Assembly: GCF_900109355.1 (NCBI RefSeq)
Contig: NZ_FOBF01000011.1
Coordinates: 1 to 64,000 of the forward strand
Source: Nonomuraea pusilla
Lineage (GTDB): Bacteria > Actinomycetota > Actinomycetes > Streptosporangiales > Streptosporangiaceae
DNA: 64,000 nucleotides
Direction: 5' to 3'
The position numbers and the translations under genes were made by a program. Positions 42,960 to 51,187 of this stretch are shown one piece after another; the stretch's first letter is position 1; the number at the start of each line of letters is the position of its first letter. The notes under the pieces were generated by a model. The model searched no databases and was not told where the DNA came from. It was given only the letters and a program-made list of their open reading frames with translations.

Positions 42960-44753
42960 TCAGGGCGCGGTGGCCGGGGGCGGCCAGCCGAGTTCGGCGG
43001 AGAAGGCGGCGAGGGCCTCCGCGAAGGCGGCGCGGTCCAGGACGGCGCCCGCGTGCGGTCCCGCCGTCACCGGCTCGTCGTGGAAGCGGGCGGGCAGCTC
43101 GTCCGGCCCGCCGCCCTCGCGCTCGGCGTACGCCCGCAGCTCGTCGAGCCGCCGCTGCCCCGCCTCCAGCAGGTCGTCCTGCGTGAACTCCTCGCCCAGC
43201 ACGGCGGTCACCAGCGCGGTCAGGTGGTCGATCGTCAACGGCCGGGTCGGCGAGGACGCGAAGACGCAGAGGTTGAGCGCGTCCAGGCCGCTCCACAGGC
43301 GCAGCAGGCGGGCGGTGCGGCGGCCCCGCTCGGCGTCGAGCACGCCCACCGGGGCGGGCTCCGCCCCGACGCGCTTGGCCTCGGCGAAGCTGTAACCGAG
43401 GCCGAGTTCGGGGTCGAAGTCGAGGTCGTGCTCCAGGGCGTCGTAGCGCGGACCGGCAGGAGCGGCGGCGTACCCGAGGCCGAGGCCCGGCTGGACGCGC
43501 GGGTCGAAGCAGGGCAGCTCGGCCCCCTTGACCGTCATCGCGTACGGCACCGTCCGGGGGCCGAGCCAGCGGGCGGCCCGCGCCGCGCCCTCGGCCAGCA
43601 GGTCGCCCAGCGGGCCGCCGCGCCGGGCGACGTCCCTGACCAGGCGCGGCAGCGCGGCGGCGTCGCCGAACGCGGGGCCGCCGGGCAGCAGGCCGCGCTC
43701 CGCGCACTCCATGGCGAACGCCAGCGCCCCGCCGAGGGAGACGGGGTCGAGCCCGAGGTCGTTGCACAGGGCGTTGGCCGTGAGGACGGCGTCGAGGTCG
43801 TCGATGCCGAGGTTCCAGCCGAGCGACAGGAAGGCCTCCTGTCCGAGCCCGCCGGTCCTGCGCTCCGGCAGGTCCCGCGGCGCGTACACCTTGAGGCAGT
43901 CGTTGGGGCAGCCGGGGCAGGCGCCGGAGGTGGCGACGGCCAGGCCGTCGTAGCCGGCGGCGGCGGGCACGCGCAGGCCGTGCTCGCCCGGCACCGAGGA
44001 GTTGCGGACGGCGGCGTAGCCGGGGGCGGGCCGCTCGCCGGTCCAGCCCGCGAAGCCGGGCTCGCCGTGCTGGAGCGCGGCGAGCGGGTTCGAGCGGAGG
44101 GAGGCGCGGTAGTGGGCGGCCACCGCTGCGACGGCTGCGGGGTCGGCGACCGCGGCCGGGGCGTCGCCGACGCAGACGACGGCCTTGAGGTTCTTCGACC
44201 CGAGGACGGCGCCGAGGCCGTAGCGCGCGGCGGGGTAGGCGAGGTCGGTCACCACGGAGGCGTACCTGACCAGGTTCTCGCCGGCGGGGCCGATGACGGC
44301 GACGTGCGCGCCGTCGCCGTGGCGGGCGCGCAGCGCGTCGGTGGCGGCGGCCACGCCGTGCCCGCGCAGGTCCTCGGCGTCGTGGACGGTCACGTCGCCG
44401 TCCTGGACGAGCAGGTACGACAGCCGTTCGGCGCGCCCGACGACGGCGAGGGCCATGGCCCCGGCCCCGCGCATGCCGGCGGCGAAGGGCCCGAGCGCGT
44501 GCGCCTCCCCGGCCACGCCGGTCAGCGGCGACTTGGCGAGGAAGACGGCTTTGGCCAGGCCGGGCGCCGCCGTGCCGCCGAGCATCCCGGCCGCGACGTA
44601 GAGGAGCGCCCGCGGGTCGTACGGGTCGAGCCCGGCGGGGGTGCGTTCGGCCAGAAGGCGCAGGCCGAGGATCGACCCGCCGTAGTGCCCCCTCTCGGCT
44701 GAGCGGTACTCGCGTTCCACGGTCCCGCTGGTCAGATCGACGATGAACGGCAC
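42960..44753 (-). CDS. aldehyde:ferredoxin oxidoreductase-family protein
   Basis: 597 residues from GTG 44753 with GAGGAGAG upstream. Domain order is that of AOR: an N-terminal beta domain with GGSILGLRLLAE, a middle domain with [4Fe-4S] ligands Cys279, Cys282 and Cys286 in CPGCPNDC, and a C-terminal domain with a fourth Cys in LNLCVFA. AOR enzymes oxidise aldehydes with a tungsten- or molybdo-bispterin and ferredoxin. Such genes are common in anaerobes and rare in aerobic actinomycetes. No pterin or ferredoxin gene is adjacent. Substrate unknown. Confidence 0.85.
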   Translation of the reverse strand: MPFIVDLTSGTVEREYRSAERGHYGGSILGLRLLAERTPAGLDPYDPRALLYVAAGMLGGTAAPGLAKAVFLAKSPLTGVAGEAHALGPFAAGMRGAGAMALAVVGRAERLSYLLVQDGDVTVHDAEDLRGHGVAAATDALRARHGDGAHVAVIGPAGENLVRYASVVTDLAYPAARYGLGAVLGSKNLKAVVCVGDAPAAVADPAAVAAVAAHYRASLRSNPLAALQHGEPGFAGWTGERPAPGYAAVRNSSVPGEHGLRVPAAAGYDGLAVATSGACPGCPNDCLKVYAPRDLPERRTGGLGQEAFLSLGWNLGIDDLDAVLTANALCNDLGLDPVSLGGALAFAMECAERGLLPGGPAFGDAAALPRLVRDVARRGGPLGDLLAEGAARAARWLGPRTVPYAMTVKGAELPCFDPRVQPGLGLGYAAAPAGPRYDALEHDLDFDPELGLGYSFAEAKRVGAEPAPVGVLDAERGRRTARLLRLWSGLDALNLCVFASSPTRPLTIDHLTALVTAVLGEEFTQDDLLEAGQRRLDELRAYAEREGGGPDELPARFHDEPVTAGPHAGAVLDRAAFAEALAAFSAELGWPPPATAP

Positions 44754-44931
44754 GGAAACTCTCCTCGGGCATGGTGGTGCGGGGGTCGGGACGGCTCGCG
44801 GCGTCCCGCCGCTCGGCGCGGGGCGCGGGGAACGGTCCCGGGAGCGGCACGACATCACATAACCCTCAAACGGCGCAACTCACCTCACGCCGCGCATCTC
44901 ACCCGAGCAATTCAGGAAAGGCAGGGGAAGG

Positions 44932-45801
44932 TCAGGCGGGGGGAGACGGGGACCCCGGGTCGTCGGGCCCGGTCCGCGACAGCAGTTCGGCCAGCGGCGG
45001 CCGCGTCCCCTGGAGAAGGAGCCGCCCCCCGGCCGCCGCGAGGGCCCCCGCGACGAGGCGCGCCGCCCCCAGGTCGGCGGAGACCAGCTCGGACACGTCG
45101 AGGACGAGCGGCCCGCCCGTGCTGACCGCCTCGGCGGCGAGCGGCTCGACCACGGCGGCCAGGGCGTCGCGGTTGGTGTGGTCGGCGGTGCCGCGGAGGG
45201 CCAGACCGGTCGGCGTGCGCCGCACCCGCAGCAGCGGCGCCCAGCCGGCGAGCGTGCCCGCCCCCGCCCTGGCCGTGCCCGGGTGGGCGGCGCTGACGAG
45301 GTCCAGCTCGGCATGCGTGAACAGGCGGCGGTCGTAGCAGCACAGCGCCAGCGCGTAGCCGTCGGCGAGCACCGTGTTCACCCGCGCCTCGTAGCGGGCG
45401 AGGCGGTCGGTGCCGGGGGCAGGCCTGGTGGTCCAGCCCATGTCGGCCGCCACCCGCAGCCCGGGGTAGCCCTGCCCGCGCGCCTGCTCGATGGCGTTGG
45501 CCCAGCCCTTCAGCGCCTGCTCGGGCTCGAAGGGCCCGCTCGCCAGGTACGAGTCCTCGGCGTTCATGACCTGGAGCTGACCGGTGCGGCGGGGCTCGGT
45601 CACGTCCACCCCGTACGCCTGGACGGCCGCGAGGAACGCCTCGGGCAGGAAGGTGTCGGTGAGGTACAGCACCTGGTCGCCGCGCTCCAGCCCCTGGCGA
45701 AGGAACCGGGACAGGGCGCGCAGGTGCCGCTCGTGGTCGTCGAAGGTCCAGCAGACGTGGTCTCCGGGCAGGAGGTTGTCCACTGTGGTGGGATCTGCCA
45801 T
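44932..45801 (-). CDS. MEDS-domain sensor fused to STAS domain
   Basis: 289 residues. Residues 1-165 form a MEDS (DcmR-type) sensory domain: LLPGDHVCWTFDDHERHLRA, QVLYLTDTFLPEAF, AADMGWTTRP. Residues 185-285 form a STAS domain of the anti-sigma-antagonist class. At the position of the phosphorylated Ser (DSSG in normal antagonists) this one has SADLG, i.e. Asp instead of Ser. That may lock it in a phospho-like state or move its role away from partner switching. Single gene about 1 kb from the phosphatase-B12-STAS operon. Confidence 0.8.
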   Translation of the reverse strand: MADPTTVDNLLPGDHVCWTFDDHERHLRALSRFLRQGLERGDQVLYLTDTFLPEAFLAAVQAYGVDVTEPRRTGQLQVMNAEDSYLASGPFEPEQALKGWANAIEQARGQGYPGLRVAADMGWTTRPAPGTDRLARYEARVNTVLADGYALALCCYDRRLFTHAELDLVSAAHPGTARAGAGTLAGWAPLLRVRRTPTGLALRGTADHTNRDALAAVVEPLAAEAVSTGGPLVLDVSELVSADLGAARLVAGALAAAGGRLLLQGTRPPLAELLSRTGPDDPGSPSPPA

Positions 45802-46074
45802 GCACCGCTTCTCGTCGTCAGGGGGCTCGGCAGGACGCCCGGCGCGCCGCGCCCCGAGGGTCTCGTCGCACCCCGCCAGTCTCCTCACCTTACAGGCCGC
45901 CCCCCACCCGCTCTCCTCGCCGGGACGGGCCACCCCGCCCGCGACGACCCGGCTCAGTGATATCGTCCGGAACCGTGAAGTGATACAGGCCGTCCCGCCA
46001 CCCGACGCCGCCGCAGCGGCGCCGGCGTCCGCCGTTGCCCGTGCCCGCACTTCACCGTCAAGGGGAACCCATCC

Positions 46075-46830
46075 ATGACCGCCGACGACCGGCTCTTCCT
46101 CGACCACGTCTCCGACCGGCTCGCCGCGCTGCCCGGTGTGCGCGCCGTCACCCTGGGCGGTTCCCGAGCCCAGGGCACCCACGGTCCCGGCAGCGACTGG
46201 GACCTCGCCGTCTACTACCGCGGCGCCTTCGACCCCGCCGACCTGCGCGCCGTCGGCTGGCCCGGCGAGGTCTCCGAGCTCGGCGCCTGGGGCGGCGGCG
46301 TCTTCAACGGCGGCGCCTGGCTCACCGTCGAGGGCCGCCGCGTGGACGTCCACTACCGCGACCTCGACGCCGTCGAGCACGAGCTGGCGGAGGCCGGGCA
46401 GGGGCGCTTCCACTGGGAGCCGCTCATGTTCCACCTGGCCGGCATCCCCAGCTACCTGGTCGTCGCCGAGCTCGCGCTGTGCCGGGTCCTGCGTGGCGAG
46501 CTGCCCCGTCCCCGCTATCCGGAGGCGCTGCGCCGTACCGCCCCCGCCTTCTGGCGGGGCCGCGCCGGCCTGACCCTGCTGTACGCGAAGGACGGCCTCG
46601 CGCCGCGCGGCGCCATGACCGAGGTGGCGGGCGCGCTCGCCACGGCCGCGGCCGAGACGGCGCACGCCGTCCTGGCCGCCAGGGGCGAGTGGGTGACCAA
46701 CGAGAAGACCCTGCTGGGCCGGGCGGGCCTGCGCGGCGTGGACGAGATCGTCGCCCGCCTCACGCCCGACCCGGGCACGCTCGCGCGCGCCGTCACCGAG
46801 GCCGCCCGGCTCCTCGACCCCGCCGCCTGA
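46075..46830 (+). CDS. nucleotidyltransferase-domain protein
   Basis: 251 residues. Minimal nucleotidyltransferase signature GGSRAQGTHGPGSDWDLAVYY with Gly28-Gly29-Ser30 and Asp41/Asp43, followed by a helical domain (about 130-250). The third carboxylate is in RRVDVHYRDLD. Such stand-alone proteins include antibiotic adenylyltransferases and MNT-type AMPylators, and no HEPN toxin partner is adjacent. Substrate unknown. Convergent with the STAS gene. Confidence 0.82.
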   Translation: MTADDRLFLDHVSDRLAALPGVRAVTLGGSRAQGTHGPGSDWDLAVYYRGAFDPADLRAVGWPGEVSELGAWGGGVFNGGAWLTVEGRRVDVHYRDLDAVEHELAEAGQGRFHWEPLMFHLAGIPSYLVVAELALCRVLRGELPRPRYPEALRRTAPAFWRGRAGLTLLYAKDGLAPRGAMTEVAGALATAAAETAHAVLAARGEWVTNEKTLLGRAGLRGVDEIVARLTPDPGTLARAVTEAARLLDPAA

Positions 46831-46870
46831 CGTCGGCACGAGGACGAGCCGGCGGGCCGCCCCTGCGGGG

Positions 46871-47236
46871 TCAGCCCGTCGCGGGGCCTGTCGCCGACTC
46901 CGGGTCGCCCGTCAGGTACGGCAGGGTGCCGCTGATCGACAGCAGCCGGTCGAGCGCGGGGCCGCGCCGGTCGAGCCGGATCCTGACGCCCTTCTCGGCG
47001 GCCCTGCGGCGCAGCACCAGCAGCGCCGACAGGCCGCTGGAGTCGCACAGGCCCAGCTCCGCGCAGTCGATGCGCAGGTCCCGCAGGCCCTCGTGCTCGG
47101 ACAGCGCGGCGGTGGCCGTGTCGGCGAACTCGCCGGCGGACGCGTAGTCGAGGTCGCCCTCCAGGACGATGCTGAGCTCGTGGGGAGCGGTGCGGACGAG
47201 GGTCAAGGTGAGCGGGTACTGCGGGTATGCGGTCAT
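46871..47236 (-). CDS. STAS-domain anti-sigma factor antagonist
   Basis: 121 residues, SpoIIAA/RsbV type. The phosphorylation site is intact: DSSG with Ser66. In partner switching the dephosphorylated antagonist binds an RsbW-type kinase and frees its sigma factor. The ATG at 47234-47236 overlaps the stop of the cobalamin-binding gene by 4 nt, making it the last gene of the phosphatase-B12-STAS operon. The matching kinase and sigma factor are not in the window. Confidence 0.9.
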   Translation of the reverse strand: MTAYPQYPLTLTLVRTAPHELSIVLEGDLDYASAGEFADTATAALSEHEGLRDLRIDCAELGLCDSSGLSALLVLRRRAAEKGVRIRLDRRGPALDRLLSISGTLPYLTGDPESATGPATG

Positions 47237-48321
47237 TCTGGCTTTCCAGGGCCGGGAACGGGGGCAGGGACGAGGCCGCCGCACAGGACCTCCCGCGCGT
47301 GCGCGAGGACGCCCGCGGCGCGGGGGAGCCCCGTGAGCCGCCGGGCGAGGAGGTCGAGCGCGGAGAGCAGGAAGCCCGTGGGGACGTCCCGAGCGGTGAG
47401 GATACTCGCCGTCCAGGTCAGGAATCCGCTGAACAGCTCGGGATCGTCGACGTACAGCGAGGCGGCGAGGAACTCGACGACGTGCGCGAGGTCCTCGGCG
47501 GTGGCCTGCCGCTGCCGCGGCGTGTAGCGGGCCACCGCGGGGTGGCGCCGCTCCAGCTCGTCCATGAGCTCGCGGACGAGGTCCGCCGAGGACCGGGTGA
47601 GCAGCGTGTACTCCTGGTCGTCGAGGTGCGGCAGGCGGCCGGCGGCCTGCGGGGGCGCAGGCGGGCGGCGCGGCAGGCCCCGGGCCAGCAGGTCCGCGGC
47701 CGCACGCGCGTCCGGCGCCCAGGCGTCCGCGCCCAGCAGGCGGGCGTAGCGCCCGCCCGGCCCGTACGCCGCCCCGCCGACGAGCACGGGCGTGCCGGTC
47801 GCCCGGCAGGCGGCGATCGCCGCGTGCGCGGCCGGCAGACGGGTCGCGATCGAGCTGGACAGGGCGATGGCGTCAGGGCCGGTCCGGTGCAGGTACGACA
47901 CCAGGTGCTGGGTGGGCACCTGGGCCCCGAGGTAGTCGACCGTCCAGCCGCGCAGCCGCAGCACCTCGGCCAGCAGCCGGGCGGGCAGGGCGTGCCACTC
48001 GCCGTCGACGCAGGCCACCGCGAGGCGGCCCCGCGCGGAGCCCTCGCGCCGCCGCGCCCCCGGATGGTCGGCCAGCGCCGCGATCACCCGCTCGTTGACG
48101 GCGGTGACGACGTGCTCCTGCGTCACCGAGATCCGGTTGGCCGCCCACTCGGCGCCGACGCGCGCCTGCACCGCGCCCACGACGTCGAGCAGCAGCGCCT
48201 CCATGTCCACGCCGGCGTCGAGCGCGTCGCGCGCGACGCCGACGGCGGCCTGCTCGTCGCCGGCCGTGGCCGCCGCCCACAGCCGGTCCGCCCACCGCCC
48301 GAGGTCCCGCCCCCCGCTCAC
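47233..48321 (-). CDS. cobalamin-binding protein with CarH-like light-sensing helical domain
   Basis: 362 residues. Residues 1-90 form a B12-binding-2 helical bundle with the W-x9-EH signature (Trp59, Glu69, His70) that caps adenosylcobalamin in CarH-type photoreceptors. Residues 98-215 form the Rossmann cobalamin domain with EWH (lower-ligand His110), SSSIAT and VGGAAYG. Residues 235-350 are a helical domain I do not recognise. There is no MerR/DNA-binding domain. It overlaps the phosphatase gene and the STAS gene by 4 nt each. Likely a light or B12 sensor acting by protein contact. Motif seen; function inferred. Confidence 0.82.
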   Translation of the reverse strand: MSGGRDLGRWADRLWAAATAGDEQAAVGVARDALDAGVDMEALLLDVVGAVQARVGAEWAANRISVTQEHVVTAVNERVIAALADHPGARRREGSARGRLAVACVDGEWHALPARLLAEVLRLRGWTVDYLGAQVPTQHLVSYLHRTGPDAIALSSSIATRLPAAHAAIAACRATGTPVLVGGAAYGPGGRYARLLGADAWAPDARAAADLLARGLPRRPPAPPQAAGRLPHLDDQEYTLLTRSSADLVRELMDELERRHPAVARYTPRQRQATAEDLAHVVEFLAASLYVDDPELFSGFLTWTASILTARDVPTGFLLSALDLLARRLTGLPRAAGVLAHAREVLCGGLVPAPVPGPGKPE

Positions 48322-50021
48322 GCGGGCCCCCTACCCGGGGACGGCGGCCGGACACTCCGAGGGGCGGGCGCGGTCCCGCCCCCGGCGGTGGCGCGCGGGG
48401 CGGTGATGGCGATCACCGCCATGTCGTCGTGGTCGCCGCCGCCCACCCACTCGGAGGCCAGCATCTGGACGCGTTCCGTGAGCGCCTCGGGCGGCATGCC
48501 GGAGCATCCCTCCAGCTCCTCGACGAGCCGCTGCTCGCCGAACATCTCGTCGCCGAGCGGCCCGCCGAACGCCTCGGTGATGCCGTCGGTGTACATCAGG
48601 CAGGTGTCGCCCGGCTCCAGGTACACGGTGGCGGTCGTGCTGGTGATGTCGTCGAGCATGCCGACGAGCGTGCCCTGCGTCGGGGCGCTCTCCACCCCGC
48701 CGCCGGAGCGCAGGATGAGCGGCGGCGGGTGCCCGGCGCTGGTCAGCCGCAGCCGCACCCGGTCGTCCTCGCCACGCACCGACGCCAGCACCATCGTCAC
48801 GAACCGGTCCCTGTCGCCGGTCAGCAGCACCTCGTTGAGCACGCCGAGCATCCGCTGGTGGTCGGCGGCCAGCGGCAGCAGCGCGTGCAGCGTGTTGCGG
48901 ATCTTGCCGGTGAGCACGGCGGCCTCCAGGCCCTTGCCGCACACGTCGCCCAGCACGACCAGCGACTCGCCGCCGGGGTCGGCCGCCGGGTGCAGGTCGT
49001 AGAAGTCGCCGCCCACCAGGTCGGTCGCGGTGGCGGGACGGTACCTGGCCGCCAGCTCGGCGCCACCCAGGTGCTGGGTGCGCGGCGGCATGAGCTCGCG
49101 CGTCAGGGTCTCGGTGACGGCGGCCTGCTCGGCGTACAGGCGGGCGGCCGAGATGGCGGCCCCGGCCCGCGCCGCGAACAGCCGCGCCGCCAGCTCGTCG
49201 CCCTCCGAGATCGGGGCCCTGCCGGGCCGCCGCAGCAGCACCAGCGCGCCCGCGGGCACGCCCTGCCCGGGGAGCGCCGTCACCATGGCCGAGCCCGGCT
49301 CGCCCAGGTCGCGCGCCATCCACGCGGGTACGGCGGCGGGGTCGATCCGGCGTGACGGCGCCGACGGCAGCCCCTGCAGCGCCTCGGCCAGCCCCGGCAC
49401 CAGGCGGACGTCCACCGCCAGCTTCTCGCGGGTCACCGTGCCGCCGGGCCCGCAGTACGCGACCGGATACCGGTGGCCCTCCTTCGGCAGGATCACCATG
49501 GCGGCGTCCGACAGGTGCCGCGCCGCCAGCGCCGCCACCACCTCCACGCAGCGGTCCGGGTTCAGCGACGACAGCAGCTCGTTGGACGCCTCCGACAGGA
49601 ACGCCGTCCTGCCGCGCTCGGCCTCCAGCTCCCCTGACAGCTGGACGAACTCGGTGCTGTCGGCCAGCCACCACACCACGACGCCCGGGTCAGGGCCGGC
49701 GACGGGACGGGCCTCGAACACCCGCCCGCCGATCACGCCGCAGGCGGGCTGGGGGCCTGCGGGCGGGTGACGGTGCGGCCCGCGGTCCGGCGCGGCGGGC
49801 GGCGGGACGGTGACGACGCCCGCCGTGTGCGCCCGCGCCAGCCAGACGGGGACGGCGTCCTGCAGGGCCGCGCCCGGCACCGCCCGCGGCAGCAGCCGGC
49901 GCAGCGCGTCGTTGGCCCGGACGATCCGGCCGCGGACGTCGGCGACCAGCGCGGCGTACGGCGCGCTCTGCCACGCCCATCCGGCCGCGTCGTGCTCCAG
50001 GCCCCTCATCAGACTCGTCAC
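48318..50021 (-). CDS. SpoIIE/RsbU-type PP2C phosphatase with PAS and GAF sensory domains
   Basis: 567 residues. PAS-like segment (about 15-120), GAF domain (150-300) and SpoIIE PP2C domain (330-545) with metal motifs GGDFYD, LGDVCGKGLEAA, YTDGITEA and GGDHDDMAV. Such phosphatases dephosphorylate STAS antagonists. First gene of the three-gene operon; its stop overlaps the start of the cobalamin-binding gene. Its start region faces the carotenoid genes across about 230 bp. Start codon at 50021 or a few codons inside. Confidence 0.9.
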   Translation of the reverse strand: MTSLMRGLEHDAAGWAWQSAPYAALVADVRGRIVRANDALRRLLPRAVPGAALQDAVPVWLARAHTAGVVTVPPPAAPDRGPHRHPPAGPQPACGVIGGRVFEARPVAGPDPGVVVWWLADSTEFVQLSGELEAERGRTAFLSEASNELLSSLNPDRCVEVVAALAARHLSDAAMVILPKEGHRYPVAYCGPGGTVTREKLAVDVRLVPGLAEALQGLPSAPSRRIDPAAVPAWMARDLGEPGSAMVTALPGQGVPAGALVLLRRPGRAPISEGDELAARLFAARAGAAISAARLYAEQAAVTETLTRELMPPRTQHLGGAELAARYRPATATDLVGGDFYDLHPAADPGGESLVVLGDVCGKGLEAAVLTGKIRNTLHALLPLAADHQRMLGVLNEVLLTGDRDRFVTMVLASVRGEDDRVRLRLTSAGHPPPLILRSGGGVESAPTQGTLVGMLDDITSTTATVYLEPGDTCLMYTDGITEAFGGPLGDEMFGEQRLVEELEGCSGMPPEALTERVQMLASEWVGGGDHDDMAVIAITAPRATAGGGTAPAPRSVRPPSPGRGPA

Positions 50022-50251
50022 AGCTGCGAGCCCGGTGCGGGCTCCGCCCCCTCAGTGCAAGTCGCCCATCTGACACTTTTCCTTACTGTATCCGACAGGC
50101 TAGGCCAACCCTTTCGCCGCGCGGCCGGGCAGGCGGGCCAAGACGGGGCGATGCATGGGTAATTTCCGCGTTCGCCCCGGTGCGGGGGTGGCGGCCGGCG
50201 CGGTTCCGTCCCGGAGCATGGCACGGGACGCATCCGAAGGCGGGACGGTTC
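50022..50251. promoter_or_regulatory. divergent control region between phosphatase operon and carotenoid genes
   Basis: 230 bp shared by both transcription units. It includes CTGTATCCGACAG (CTGT/ACAG inverted repeat, near 50085-50097) close to a minus-strand TACAGT that may be a -10 element. It is the best place to look for a light-regulated promoter. Elements are weak and not assigned with certainty. Confidence 0.4.
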
Positions 50252-51187
50252 GTGGACGATACGCGCAGCGCGTGCGGGCGCGCCCCGGGCGGGTCCGAAG
50301 CCGTGTTCCGGCAGGGCTCCGCGTCCGCGCTCGGGCCGTCGCTGGGGGCGGCCGCGGTGTGCGCCATGGTGGCGCTCCAGGTGGCCTCCGGGGTGAGCGC
50401 CGACCCCGTGCCGTTCACGACGCCCGTCGTGGGCCTGCTGGCCCTGGCCGCCGTCTGCCTCACCGCCGCCTCGTACGGCTGGGCCCGCTCGTCGGCGGCG
50501 TTCGCCGCGGCGGCGCTGACCGGCTACGCCGCCGAGTTCGCCGGGGTGCGGACCGGCCTGCCGTTCGGCGAGTACCGCTACACCGGGGTGCTGCGGCCCG
50601 AGCTCGCCGGGGTCCCGACGGCGGTGGCGGCCGCCTGGGGCGGGATGGGGCTCGCCGCGTACGCGGTGGGCCGGGCCGCCTTCGGGCAGGGGGCCGCTTC
50701 CCCGCCGCGCGCCGCCTCCCGGCGGGGCCGGTTCCTCCGGTCAGGGTGGCCGGCGCTGGCCGGCGGGGCGTGCGCGCTCACCGCCTGGGACCTGTTCCTC
50801 GACCCCCAGATGATCCGCCTCGGGCTGTGGGAGTGGTCCGGCGCGGGCGCCTACCGGGGCGTGCCGGTGAGCAACTTCGCCGGCTGGCTGGCCGTGTCCC
50901 TGCTGGTCATGGCGGTGATCCGGGGCGTGCTCGGCGAGCCGCGCCGCAACGCGGGACCGGTGGTCCCGTACGGGGTGATGGCGGCGATGGAGACGGTGGG
51001 GTTCGCGGCGGTGTTCTCGCCGCCCGACCCGCTCGTCGCCGCCGCCGGGGGAACGGCGATGGGGGCCTTCACGGTGGCCGCGGCGAGCCGCCTGCGACGC
51101 GGCGGGCGCGAGCGCGGCGCACGGGGCGAGGCGGCAGCCGCGCGCCGGACCGGACCTGAGCGGGTGAGGGGGAGACGGCGTGGGTGA
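50252..51187 (+). CDS. cruF: CruF-like carotenoid 1,2-hydratase (DUF422/carotenoid synthesis family)
   Basis: About 311 residues, with seven to eight membrane helices. Family motifs GVRTGLPFGEYRYT and TAWDLFLDPQMIRLGLWEW followed by YRGVPVSNFAGWL are all present. CruF adds water to the psi end of carotenes to give 1-hydroxy carotenoids that are then glycosylated. The start GTG 50252 follows AAGGCGGG; a later GTG at 50303 is possible. Its stop overlaps the start of the CrtI-type desaturase gene by 8 nt. Membrane-bound. Confidence 0.85.
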   Translation: MDDTRSACGRAPGGSEAVFRQGSASALGPSLGAAAVCAMVALQVASGVSADPVPFTTPVVGLLALAAVCLTAASYGWARSSAAFAAAALTGYAAEFAGVRTGLPFGEYRYTGVLRPELAGVPTAVAAAWGGMGLAAYAVGRAAFGQGAASPPRAASRRGRFLRSGWPALAGGACALTAWDLFLDPQMIRLGLWEWSGAGAYRGVPVSNFAGWLAVSLLVMAVIRGVLGEPRRNAGPVVPYGVMAAMETVGFAAVFSPPDPLVAAAGGTAMGAFTVAAASRLRRGGRERGARGEAAAARRTGPERVRGRRRG

